DNA of 64,000 bases from Hymenobacter lapidiphilus (GTDB lineage: Bacteria > Bacteroidota > Bacteroidia > Cytophagales > Hymenobacteraceae), in contig NZ_JABKAU010000005.1 of NCBI RefSeq assembly GCF_013377885.1, positions 62,001-126,000 of the forward strand, in the 5' to 3' direction. Made by a program: the position numbers and the translations under genes. Shown here piece by piece: positions 1 through 7,706 of the stretch. The first letter of the stretch is position 1. Each line of letters begins with the position of its first letter. The notes under the pieces were generated by a model. It was not told the origin of the DNA. It made no database searches and was given only the letters and a program-made list of their open reading frames with translations.

Positions 1-1161
1 GCTTGGCGGGCCGTGCAGGAGCGTCGTCTGCAGGATGCCAAAGCCCTCGACGAGTTATACACGCGCCTGATCGGCCTGCGCCACCAAATGGCCCTAAACG
101 CCGGTTTCGCCAACTTCCGCGACTATATGTTCGCCGCTCTGGGTCGCTTCGACTACACGCCCCAGGACACGCTGAACTTCCACCGCGCTATCCGCGAAAC
201 CGTGGTGCCGCTCATCGACAACCTCGACCTGGAGCGCCGCCAGGACCTGAACCTGCCCGAACTGCGCCCCTGGGACCTCGATGTGGACGTATCGGGCCAG
301 GCCCCGCTGCGGCCGTTTGATACGGGGGAGGAGCTGCTGGCCAAAACCACGGTCGTTTTCGACCGGCTCGACCCGTTTCTGGGGCAATGCCTGCGCACCA
401 TGGGCCAGATGGGCAACCTTGACTTGGAAAGCCGCAAAGGCAAGGCCCCCGGTGGCTACAACTACCCGCTCGACGAAACGGGAGTGCCCTTCATCTTCAT
501 GAACGCCACCAGCAGCCTGCGTGATGTGGTGACGATGCTGCACGAAGGCGGCCACGCGGTGCACAGCTTCCTCACGCGCCGCCTGCCGCTGGGCGCCGAT
601 AAGCACCCACCCTCCGAGGTGGCCGAGTTGGCCTCTATGAGCATGGAACTGCTCAGCCTCGACCATTGGGACGTGTTCTTTACCGACCCGGACGAGCTGC
701 GGCGGGCCAAGCGCACCCACCTCGAAAGCGTGCTCGAAACTTTTCCCTGGGTGGCTACCATCGACAAGTTTCAGCACTGGGTATACGAGCACCCGACCCA
801 CACCGAGGAGCAGCGCCATGCCCGCTGGGTCGAGCTGTTCGATGAGTTCAACCAGCGTACCGTGAGCTGGAAAGGCCTGGAGCATGTTAAGCCCTACCTA
901 TGGCAGAAGCAGCTGCACCTCTACGAAGTGCCGTTCTACTACATCGAGTACGCCATGGCCCAGCTTGGGGCCATTGCTGTGTGGCGCAATTACCGCCAGA
1001 ACCCGCAGGCCGCCCTGGCTGGCTACCAGCGCGCCCTGGCTCTGGGCTATACGGCCCCGATTGGTGAAATCTACGCCGCCGCGGGCATCCGCTTCGATTT
1101 CAGTACCGAGTATCTGCGCACTCTGGCCGACTTCGTGCAGGATGAAATGGCTAAAATCTAG
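1..1161 (+). CDS. M3-family zinc oligopeptidase, 3' part only
   Basis: The reading frame is open from base 1, so the N-terminal part lies outside the window; the ATG at 13 is internal. The fragment carries the M3 metallopeptidase signature, HEGGH followed by AVHSF around residue 181 of the visible protein, where the two His and the Glu would bind and activate zinc. A downstream SEVAEL segment fits the third zinc-ligand helix. The protein continues to a normal C-terminus. M3 enzymes (thimet oligopeptidase and oligoendopeptidase F) cleave short peptides, usually in the cytoplasm. Family assignment is firm; the choice between M3A and M3B subfamilies is not settled because the N-terminal half is missing. 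Confidence 0.9.
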   Translation, partial: AWRAVQERRLQDAKALDELYTRLIGLRHQMALNAGFANFRDYMFAALGRFDYTPQDTLNFHRAIRETVVPLIDNLDLERRQDLNLPELRPWDLDVDVSGQAPLRPFDTGEELLAKTTVVFDRLDPFLGQCLRTMGQMGNLDLESRKGKAPGGYNYPLDETGVPFIFMNATSSLRDVVTMLHEGGHAVHSFLTRRLPLGADKHPPSEVAELASMSMELLSLDHWDVFFTDPDELRRAKRTHLESVLETFPWVATIDKFQHWVYEHPTHTEEQRHARWVELFDEFNQRTVSWKGLEHVKPYLWQKQLHLYEVPFYYIEYAMAQLGAIAVWRNYRQNPQAALAGYQRALALGYTAPIGEIYAAAGIRFDFSTEYLRTLADFVQDEMAKI

Positions 1162-1266
1162 CGGCTGCTTCTCTGCGGGTTAGCAGGGTGGCTGCAAATA
1201 ATTCGGTTGAATGTCAGGGTATTGGGTGGTAGTGAGAGCGAATTGGGGTGAAAAGTACCTCGTTTG

Positions 1267-1298
1267 TTTGCACCGTCCGGATAAGGCTGCTACTTTTG
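1267..1298 (+). promoter_or_regulatory. Bacteroidota-type promoter of tRNA-Lys
   Basis: TACTTTTG at 1291-1298 is an exact match to the Bacteroidota -7 consensus TAnnTTTG, with TTTG at 1267-1270 as the -33 box and a 20-bp spacer. The tRNA starts 41 bp downstream of the -7 box. Assigned from the consensus alone. Confidence 0.65.
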
Positions 1299-1339
1299 CA
1301 CTCCCTTCTGAAAAGGCTTTGGCCCCAGTGAAGTGGAAT

Positions 1340-1415
1340 GATTCTGTAGCTCAGCTGGTAGAGCAATACACTTTTAATGTATGGGTCCTGGGTTCGAATC
1401 CCAGCGGGATCACCA
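1340..1415 (+). tRNA. tRNA-Lys (anticodon TTT), CCA encoded
   Basis: A full cloverleaf can be drawn. The acceptor stem GATTCTG pairs with CGGGATC (two G-T pairs). The D arm is GCTC/GAGC. The anticodon arm ATACA-CTTTTAA-TGTAT has anticodon TTT. The T arm is CTGGG-TTCGAAT-CCCAG, with discriminator A at 1412 and a genomically encoded CCA at 1413-1415. The short 5-base variable loop makes it a class I tRNA. Confidence 0.97.
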
Positions 1416-1450
1416 AAACCCCTTGCTACGTTTCGTAGTGAGGGGTTTTT
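1416..1450 (+). terminator. Intrinsic terminator of tRNA-Lys
   Basis: AACCCCT pairs with AGGGGTT, with an inner CTACG/CGTAG stem, and a run of T follows. It begins directly after the encoded CCA. Confidence 0.85.
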
Positions 1451-1492
1451 CGTTGATAAGGCTGAAGTCGGCCAGCCATGTATCTTGCAGCT

Positions 1493-2170
1493 ATGAAAAT
1501 TCTGCTGGTTGAAGATGAGCCCAAGGTGGCCGCGTTTCTGCATCAGGGCCTGAGCGAACAACACCACCAGGTAGACCTGGCTGCCGATGGCCTGCTGGGC
1601 CTGCGCCTGGCCAAGCAGGGTGGCTACGACCTGCTCATCCTCGATACGCTGCTACCGGGCCTGAGCGGGCTGGAGGTATGCCGGCAGGTGCGGGCCCAGA
1701 ACACCGGCGTGCCCATCCTCATGCTCACGGCCCTAGGCGAAACCGACGATAAAATCCGTGGCCTCGATGCCGGGGCCGATGATTACCTGGTAAAGCCTTT
1801 CGCGTTTCAGGAACTACTGGCCCGCATCCGGGCCCTTACGCGCCGCCGCCACGATGTAGCCCCGGCCGGCGGTGTGCTCCAGCTGGCCGACCTCACGCTT
1901 GATCCGGCCAGCAAATTGGCACATCGGGCCGGCCAACCCATCCAGCTGACGGCCCGCGAGTTTGCCCTGCTCGAATACCTGCTGCGCAACCAGAACCGGG
2001 TGGTGTCGCGGGTGGATATTCTGGAGCAGGTCTGGGATACGAGCTTCGACACCGGCTCCAACGTCATCGATGTATACATCAACTTCCTGCGTAAAAAGCT
2101 CGATAAAGACTTCACGCCCAAACTCATCCATACGCTTGTGGGCATGGGCTACGTGATGAAGGAGGAGTAA
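1493..2170 (+). CDS. OmpR/PhoB-family DNA-binding response regulator
   Basis: This 225-residue protein has an N-terminal receiver domain (about 1-115) with acidic residues E7/D8, phospho-acceptor D51 in LILDTLLPG, the T/S position in MLTA and conserved K101 in YLVKPF. A C-terminal winged-helix domain (about 125-222) follows. I chose ATG 1493 (MKILLVEDE), the normal start for this family; an in-frame ATG at 1478 would add five residues with no family counterpart. The cognate histidine kinase lies 72 bp downstream. The family is often linked to metal or envelope stress sensing; the signal here is unknown. The repeat array at 3814-3862 is a candidate target. Confidence 0.95.
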   Translation: MKILLVEDEPKVAAFLHQGLSEQHHQVDLAADGLLGLRLAKQGGYDLLILDTLLPGLSGLEVCRQVRAQNTGVPILMLTALGETDDKIRGLDAGADDYLVKPFAFQELLARIRALTRRRHDVAPAGGVLQLADLTLDPASKLAHRAGQPIQLTAREFALLEYLLRNQNRVVSRVDILEQVWDTSFDTGSNVIDVYINFLRKKLDKDFTPKLIHTLVGMGYVMKEE

Positions 2171-2182
2171 TTTTTAGGGCTG

Positions 2183-2219
2183 AATTACGACCGTCATGCT
2201 GAGCATGACGGTCGTAATT
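2183..2219. repeat. Perfect 17-bp palindrome between regulator and kinase (possible minimal family-A element)
   Basis: Bases 2183-2199 are exactly complementary to 2203-2219 around a TGA loop. The core GTCATGCTGAGCATGAC equals the two outer ends of the longer family-A fold-back repeats (for example 26637-26731) joined together. It has no T-run, so it is not a clear terminator, and it may only attenuate expression of the downstream kinase. Confidence 0.75.
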
Positions 2220-2242
2220 TCCATTAACCACTACACTGCCTG

Positions 2243-3655
2243 ATGACGATTCGTACGCGGCTTACGGTGCAGTTTGCGGCCATTCTGGTGGTTACGCTGC
2301 TGCTGTTTGCAGCCGTAATCTACTTTTTTACTTATCAGTCGCGGCACGAAGCGTTTACCGAAAGCCTGTTTTCACGGGCCCGGGTGGTTGCGCATGTGTA
2401 CCTCGATGGTACGCGGCGCGGCGACGAGCGAAGCCGGGCTTCGTACCGGCGCTATCTGCGGCAGTTTTACCGCACGCTGCCGGCCGAGGAGGTATACGTA
2501 TTTGATGCCAGCAACCGGGTAGTATTTCGTGAGGGCCGCGAAGGCCTCAAGGGTCGGAGTGTGCCGGTTGCACTGTTGCAGCAGGTGCGCCGGAGCGGCC
2601 GGGAGGAGCGGTTTGAGGGTCGTTTTCACCAAACGGTGGGCCTGCTTTACAGGGAGCCCGGCCGGGGCAACTTTGTGGTGGTAGCTTCATCAGTTGATGC
2701 CGACAGCGAAGAAAAGCTGGGCAACCTGCTGACGGTACTCACCTTCGGATTGCTGGTTTCGCTTGTAGTGGTGGGTATTGGGGGGCTGTTTTTTGCCGGC
2801 CAGGCGCTTGCGCCCATGAAGCGCATCATTCGCGAAGTGGATAGTATCACGGCTTCCGACCTGCACCAGCGCCTGAGCCCTGGCCAGGGCCGCGACGAAG
2901 TATCGTTGCTTGCCCAGCGCTTCAATAGCCTGCTCGATCGGCTCGAAACAGCTTTTGTGGGCCAGCGAACCTTTGTGCGCGATGCTTCGCACGAGCTGCG
3001 TACGCCCCTTGCCGCCATTATCGGGCAGCTCGAAGTAGCCCTGCTCCAGCAGGAGCGCACCCCCGAGGAGTACCAGCGGGTGCTGCGCGCCACGCTCGAT
3101 GCCGCCCGGCTGCTCAAGGACCTGACCAACGGTCTGCTCCAGATTGCCCGTGCCTCCGACGACCCCAGCCAAGTGCCACGCAGCCGCCTGCGCCTCGATG
3201 AGTTGCTGCTGCTGGCCCACGAGGAGCTGCACCGCCGCCACCCCACCCGCCGCATCGACCTCGATTTCCGCGAAACACCCGGCGTAGCAGCGGCCATGCC
3301 GTTTGCCGTGCTCGGCAACGAGGCGCTGGTGCTGGTGGCCTTCCTCAACATTCTGGAAAACGCCTGCAAGTTCACGGCTGCTAATCCGGGGGCGCCCATT
3401 GTGGCCACGCTCACGGCCACCCGCAGCCATATACAGCTACTCGTCGTCGACCAAGGGCCGGGCATGAGCGAGGCCGACCGGCAGCAGGTATTCGTGCCTT
3501 TTTTCCGGGCTGAGACGGTACGGAATGTACCCGGACACGGTATCGGCCTGCCGCTCACGGCCAAAATTATGGAACTGCATGGCGGGCGTGTAGAGGTGGC
3601 CAGCACCCTGGGTCAGGGTACCCGTGTACTGCTCGCCTTCCCGGCAGCCGGCTAG
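2243..3655 (+). CDS. Membrane sensor histidine kinase
   Basis: 470 residues. A transmembrane helix lies near residues 10-30, followed by a periplasmic sensor loop (about 31-160), a second helix near 160-185 and a HAMP region (about 190-240). The HisKA box is ASHELRTPLAAI with phospho-accepting H250. A HATPase_c domain follows with an N-box (NILENACKF), a G1 box (VDQGPGM) and a G2 box (GHGIGLPL). It would autophosphorylate and pass the phosphate to D51 of the regulator encoded just upstream. The sensor loop gives no clear hint about the ligand. Confidence 0.95.
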   Translation: MTIRTRLTVQFAAILVVTLLLFAAVIYFFTYQSRHEAFTESLFSRARVVAHVYLDGTRRGDERSRASYRRYLRQFYRTLPAEEVYVFDASNRVVFREGREGLKGRSVPVALLQQVRRSGREERFEGRFHQTVGLLYREPGRGNFVVVASSVDADSEEKLGNLLTVLTFGLLVSLVVVGIGGLFFAGQALAPMKRIIREVDSITASDLHQRLSPGQGRDEVSLLAQRFNSLLDRLETAFVGQRTFVRDASHELRTPLAAIIGQLEVALLQQERTPEEYQRVLRATLDAARLLKDLTNGLLQIARASDDPSQVPRSRLRLDELLLLAHEELHRRHPTRRIDLDFRETPGVAAAMPFAVLGNEALVLVAFLNILENACKFTAANPGAPIVATLTATRSHIQLLVVDQGPGMSEADRQQVFVPFFRAETVRNVPGHGIGLPLTAKIMELHGGRVEVASTLGQGTRVLLAFPAAG

Positions 3656-3813
3656 CGGGCTACCGGGCCAACGGACGTTCCCGCCTACTTGCTTAGTAGC
3701 CCAAGCCCTATGATTGTTTGGCAGATAGCTACTAGAGCCAGAAGAGCAGTAGGGGAAAATAATAGTACTAGTTGCATAATTTAACTGGTTGTCAGTCAAA
3801 AGTTTGTGATTTT

Positions 3814-3862
3814 TTAATCGGGATTTAATCGTGCCTTAATATGGTTTTAATCAGAGGTTAAC
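3814..3862 (+). promoter_or_regulatory. Phased TTAATC direct-repeat array, candidate response-regulator operator
   Basis: TTAATC occurs at 3814, 3825 and 3846, TTAATA at 3836 and TTAACG at 3858, so starts are 11, 11, 10 and 12 bp apart, close to one helical turn. OmpR-family regulators bind tandem direct repeats with 10-11 bp phasing (for example the PhoP and PhoB boxes). A possible -7 box, TACTGTTG, follows at 3873-3880, and no good -33 box sits at the expected place, as in activator-dependent promoters. The 294-bp interval lies between the two-component genes and the SulP gene. Confidence 0.55.
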
Positions 3863-3949
3863 GAGCTGGCCGTACTGTTGTATCGTCGGGTTGGCTGCGT
3901 TCAGCTAAATGGAAGGCCGCCCAGACTTCCTGTACTGCCTCCCCTCGTT

Positions 3950-5557
3950 ATGATGAAAAATGTTCCGGCCTCGAAGACGGTGGCCGCTCCTGTAGCTCCC
4001 AGTCGTCTTCCCTCGACGTTCAGTTCTCTGGGTCAGGATTTGCCCGCCGGACTGGTAGTGTTTCTGGTGGCGCTGCCGTTGTGCCTGGGTATTTCCCTGG
4101 CCTCGGGCGCGCCGCTGCTGTCGGGCGTTATTGCCGGTATTGTAGGCGGTGTGGTAGTATCCTGGCTCAGTGGCTCGTCCTTGAGCGTGAGCGGGCCGGC
4201 CGCTGGCCTTACGGCTATTATAGTGGCGGGTATTGCCACGCTGGGCTCATTCGAGGCTATGCTGACCGCTACGGTAATGGCTGGCTTTCTGCAGATTGGG
4301 CTGGGCCTGGCCCGCGCAGGTATCATCGGGCTCTACTTCCCCACCTCTGTTATTCGCGGCATGCTGGCCGCTATTGGCTTGATTCTGATTCTCAAGCAGA
4401 TTCCTCATTTTTTGGGGGTTGATTCCGACTATTTCGAGGACCTGACATTTACGCAAATCGACGGAAGCAACACGTTCAGCCAAATCAGCAACGCCATTCA
4501 GAACATTCAGCCCGGCCCGGCTATGGTAGGGGTGATGGCCCTGAGCCTGTTGCTGTTTTGGGATAAAGTGCTGAGCAAGCGTGTGAAAGCGGCCCAGATG
4601 GTGCCCGGCGCGCTGATTGTAGTGGTAGCGGCTATTCTGCTCAATGAAGTCTTTCAGGGCCTAGCCCCGGGCTTGGCAGTTGGGACTACGCATTTGGTGA
4701 GTCTGCCGCACATCAACTCGCTGCAGGACGCGGCCAGCCTGATTACTACGCCCGACTGGACGGCTTTCAGCCGCCCTGAAACCTATACAGTGGCCTTCAC
4801 CATTGCCATTGTTGCCTCGCTCGAAACCCTGCTTAGCGTAGAGGCCGTTGATAAGCTCGACCCGCACAAGCGCAGCACGCCCACCAACCGCGAGATGATG
4901 GCCCAGGGCGCGGGCAATATGCTGAGCGGCCTGCTGGGTGGCCTGCCCATGACAGCTGTTATCGTGCGCAGTTCGGCCAATATTAATGCTGGTGGCCAGA
5001 CGCGGATGTCGGCTTTCTTCCACGGCATACTGCTGCTCGTAAGCCTGCTGTTTCTGGCCCCGCTCCTCAACCGGATTCCGTTGTCGGCGTTGGCGGCCAT
5101 TCTGCTCGTTATCGGCTACAAACTCACCAACCCCGACCTGTACCGCACCCAATGGAAGCTGGGGTGGCAGCAGTTTCTGCCCTTTATTATCACCATTGTA
5201 GCCATTCTGTTCACCGATTTGCTCAGGGGAGTAGTGATGGGCTTGGTAGTGGGAATATTTTACATTCTCAAAGCCAACTACGATTCAGCTTACTTCCGCA
5301 GTGACCTGGGCCAGGCATCGGGCGGCCCGATTGTTTTGCGGCTATCCGAACAGGTGTCGTTTCTCAATAAGGCCAGCATCATGCGGGCTTTGGAAGACTT
5401 GCCCCATAATACCCATGTGGTCATCGACGGGTCCGACTCGGTGTACATTGACTACGATGTGCTGGAAGCCATCGAAAACTTCCGTCGGGGCGCGCCTGAG
5501 CGTGGTATCGAGCTGGAAGTGCGCAACATTCCCCGGGTAGAGGTAATGGGCCATTAG
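3950..5557 (+). CDS. SulP-family anion transporter with C-terminal STAS-like tail
   Basis: 535 residues. It opens with a SulP signature (LPAGLVVFLVALPLCLGISLA) and carries about a dozen hydrophobic helices up to residue ~440, then a STAS-like segment with a VIDGSDSVYIDYD motif. I chose ATG 3950 (or 3953) because upstream in-frame codons (to 3878) are unlike the family and overlap the predicted promoter. SulP proteins move sulfate, bicarbonate or other anions. The carbonic anhydrase gene 88 bp downstream makes bicarbonate the most likely substrate, an arrangement known from many marine and soil bacteria. Substrate is inference. Confidence 0.92.
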   Translation: MMKNVPASKTVAAPVAPSRLPSTFSSLGQDLPAGLVVFLVALPLCLGISLASGAPLLSGVIAGIVGGVVVSWLSGSSLSVSGPAAGLTAIIVAGIATLGSFEAMLTATVMAGFLQIGLGLARAGIIGLYFPTSVIRGMLAAIGLILILKQIPHFLGVDSDYFEDLTFTQIDGSNTFSQISNAIQNIQPGPAMVGVMALSLLLFWDKVLSKRVKAAQMVPGALIVVVAAILLNEVFQGLAPGLAVGTTHLVSLPHINSLQDAASLITTPDWTAFSRPETYTVAFTIAIVASLETLLSVEAVDKLDPHKRSTPTNREMMAQGAGNMLSGLLGGLPMTAVIVRSSANINAGGQTRMSAFFHGILLLVSLLFLAPLLNRIPLSALAAILLVIGYKLTNPDLYRTQWKLGWQQFLPFIITIVAILFTDLLRGVVMGLVVGIFYILKANYDSAYFRSDLGQASGGPIVLRLSEQVSFLNKASIMRALEDLPHNTHVVIDGSDSVYIDYDVLEAIENFRRGAPERGIELEVRNIPRVEVMGH

Positions 5558-5645
5558 AGGCAGACACCAGCTACCAAACAGTACTATCGTATATGACATC
5601 TATGCCTTTCAATTAATAGATAATCCGCTTAATCAACTTCTAACA

Positions 5646-6323
5646 GTGGATAAAATACTTGCAAACAACCGCCGCTGGGTAGCCGAACGCCGGGCTGCCG
5701 ACCCCGAGTTTTTCAGCCGGCTAGTTAACGGGCAGAAGCCCAAATACCTCTTTATCGGCTGTTCGGATTCGCGGGTATCAGCTTCCGATATAACCGGGAC
5801 CGGCCCTGGCGAAATGTTCGTGCATCGGAATATTGCCAACTTGGTAGTACCCACCGATTTCAACCTGCTGTCGGTGTTGCAGTACGCCGTAGAGGTGCTG
5901 AAGGTAGAGGTGGTAGTGGTGTGCGGGCATTACGGATGTGGCGGCGTGGCCGCGGCGGCCGGCGACAAGCAATACGGGCTGATTGACGGCTGGCTGACCG
6001 GTATCCGCGACGTTGTCCGGCTACACGAAAAGGAGTTTTTGGGCATTCAGGATGAAGAGGCCCGGTTACGGCTACTTGTGGAGCTGAACGTGATTGAACA
6101 GGTGCGCAACCTGAACAAAACCAGCATCATCCAGAACGCACTGCGAGGGCCCAACCCGCCCAAGTTGCACGGCCTCGTCTACGACATCAAGGAGGGCTTG
6201 CTGAAGGACCTGCAGGTGGAAAACGACAGCCTCCCAAGCCTGGACTCCATATATGGAATTATGTCGGCTGAGCAGAAGTCGGCTGCTCAGGCCTATGCAT
6301 CTGCTGCCCCTTCAAAAGCATAG
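5646..6323 (+). CDS. Beta-class carbonic anhydrase
   Basis: 225 residues from a GTG start at 5646. The zinc ligands are visible as C39 (in CSDSR), H95 and C98 (in CGHYGCGG), with the catalytic D41-R43 dyad next to C39. It interconverts CO2 and bicarbonate. The gene follows the SulP transporter on the same strand, so the pair may import and balance inorganic carbon. The length fits the family. An ATG start is not available close by, which supports the GTG. Confidence 0.95.
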   Translation: MDKILANNRRWVAERRAADPEFFSRLVNGQKPKYLFIGCSDSRVSASDITGTGPGEMFVHRNIANLVVPTDFNLLSVLQYAVEVLKVEVVVVCGHYGCGGVAAAAGDKQYGLIDGWLTGIRDVVRLHEKEFLGIQDEEARLRLLVELNVIEQVRNLNKTSIIQNALRGPNPPKLHGLVYDIKEGLLKDLQVENDSLPSLDSIYGIMSAEQKSAAQAYASAAPSKA

Positions 6324-6460
6324 GCCAACGCCCCGCAGCGAGCAACGGCCCGAGAATAACTGCATGATTTTGCCACTGCTTTGGTATAGAAGTCGCCTGT
6401 ATGTACTCTGGGCGGCCAAACATCCGGGCGCATTCTGAGGGGAGTGCGCCTTGATGGCTG

Positions 6461-6494
6461 AAACCGCCGCATCCATTGGATGCGGCGGTTTTTT
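6461..6494 (+). terminator. Intrinsic terminator after the SulP/carbonic anhydrase pair
   Basis: AACCGCCGCATCC pairs with GGATGCGGCGGTT and six T follow. The rest of the 396-bp gap (6324-6719) shows only AT-rich sequence before the next gene and no convincing small gene. Confidence 0.85.
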
Positions 6495-6719
6495 GCGTCC
6501 GCACGCTTTGGCCGGGCCGCTACCCCCTCATTTGCCGGTCTGTCATTTTTATCTGGGAGGAAAGGTAGCCGGTTAAAAAGGAGGAAAAGGAGAATTATTT
6601 TATAGTAAATAAATGATGGTCAATTTGTTGCAGTGTTTGTATGTAACCAAAGTCGCCTAATAACAGTCTACCCCATACCTATAGTTTGCTGATTTCTGCT
6701 GCTTTTCAACCCCTTCGCT

Positions 6720-7538
6720 ATGCCTGCAACCCCATTTCCTAACCGACTCAAAAACCAGATTGCCCTGATTACGGGCGGCAGCTCCGGCATTGGGGCGGGA
6801 GTAGCCAGGGCCATGGCTGCCGAGGGCGCAACAGTCGTTGTGAACTTCGCCCACAGCACCGATGAGGCAGCGGCGGTGGTAAAGGAAATTACCGATGCCG
6901 GGGGCAAGGCAGTATCGTTTCAGGCGGATGTAAGCAAGGAGGACGACGTGCTGCGCATGTTCGATTTCGTGCGCGAGAAGTTCGGGACGCTGCACATTCT
7001 GGTCAACAATTCGGGCATTCAGATGGATGCCAAGTTCGTGGACATGACCTTGGACCAATGGCAAAAGGTGATTGATGTGAACCTGACGGGCCAGTTTCTG
7101 TGTGCCCGCGAGGCGGCCCGCGAGTTTTTGCGCCGCGGCCCGCAGGAAGAAATTTCGAGTGCGCTGGGCAAAATCATCTGCATGAGCTCAGTGCACGAGG
7201 TAATTCCGTGGGCCGGCCATGTAAACTATGCCACCAGCAAGGGCGGAATTATGCTGCTGATGAAAAGCATGGCTCAGGAGTTGGCCCCCGACAAAATCCG
7301 CATCAACAGCATTGCGCCGGGCGCTATTGCTACGCCTATCAACCTCACGGCCCGCGACACGCCCGAGGAAGAAAAGTCGCTGCTCACGCTCATCCCCTAC
7401 GGCCGCATCGGCCAGCCGCGCGATATTGGCAAGGTGGCAGTCTGGCTGGCTTCCGATGAGTCGGACTATGTAACCGGCACCAGCATTTTCGCCGATGGCG
7501 GCATGGCTCTGTACCCGGGCTTCGCCGATAATGGCTGA
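6720..7538 (+). CDS. Short-chain dehydrogenase, glucose 1-dehydrogenase-like
   Basis: 272 residues. The Rossmann dinucleotide motif is TGGSSGIG near residue 18, the NNSG motif is present, and the catalytic YxxxK is Y170-K174 (YATSK). The C-terminal DESDYVTGTSIFADGGM segment is typical of the glucose/ribitol dehydrogenase branch of classical SDRs. The likely reaction is oxidation of glucose to gluconolactone with NAD(P)+. A GH63-like glucosidase and a 6-phosphogluconate dehydrogenase nearby support a route from glucosides to the pentose-phosphate pathway, though no gluconate kinase is in view. Exact substrate is uncertain. Confidence 0.85.
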   Translation: MPATPFPNRLKNQIALITGGSSGIGAGVARAMAAEGATVVVNFAHSTDEAAAVVKEITDAGGKAVSFQADVSKEDDVLRMFDFVREKFGTLHILVNNSGIQMDAKFVDMTLDQWQKVIDVNLTGQFLCAREAAREFLRRGPQEEISSALGKIICMSSVHEVIPWAGHVNYATSKGGIMLLMKSMAQELAPDKIRINSIAPGAIATPINLTARDTPEEEKSLLTLIPYGRIGQPRDIGKVAVWLASDESDYVTGTSIFADGGMALYPGFADNG

Positions 7539-7556
7539 GTCGAAGAAGGAACAAGG

Positions 7557-7683
7557 AACGACGTAGGGGCGGGGCTTGTCCCCGCCCGCCGCTGAACGAC
7601 ACGCGCCCCATCGGTTGCCACGATTCCGTCCTGTCAGCACCGTTCAGGCGGCGGGCGGGGGCAAGCCCCGCCCCTACGTCGTT
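7557..7683. repeat. Family-B fold-back repeat, copy B1
   Basis: Arms of about 42 bp (7557-7598 and 7641-7683) are complementary with few mismatches and contain GTAGGGGCGGGGCTTGTCCC and its complement. It sits 18 bp after the SDR stop. Related copies are at 15074, 39580, 49289, 52950 (degenerate) and 56409. Confidence 0.9.
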
Positions 7684-7706
7684 TAAAACACTAAAACCTC
7701 CAACGC

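Noticed and set aside
94..885. 263-codon leftward frame across the M3 peptidase
   Set aside because: It is antisense to a well-recognised peptidase and has no family-like motif; such long shadows are common at this GC content.
1211..1438. 75-codon frame covering tRNA-Lys
   Set aside because: It runs through the complete tRNA and its promoter and has no protein features.
6253..6438. 61-codon frame after the carbonic anhydrase gene
   Set aside because: It overlaps the end of a firm gene in another frame and has shadow-like composition.
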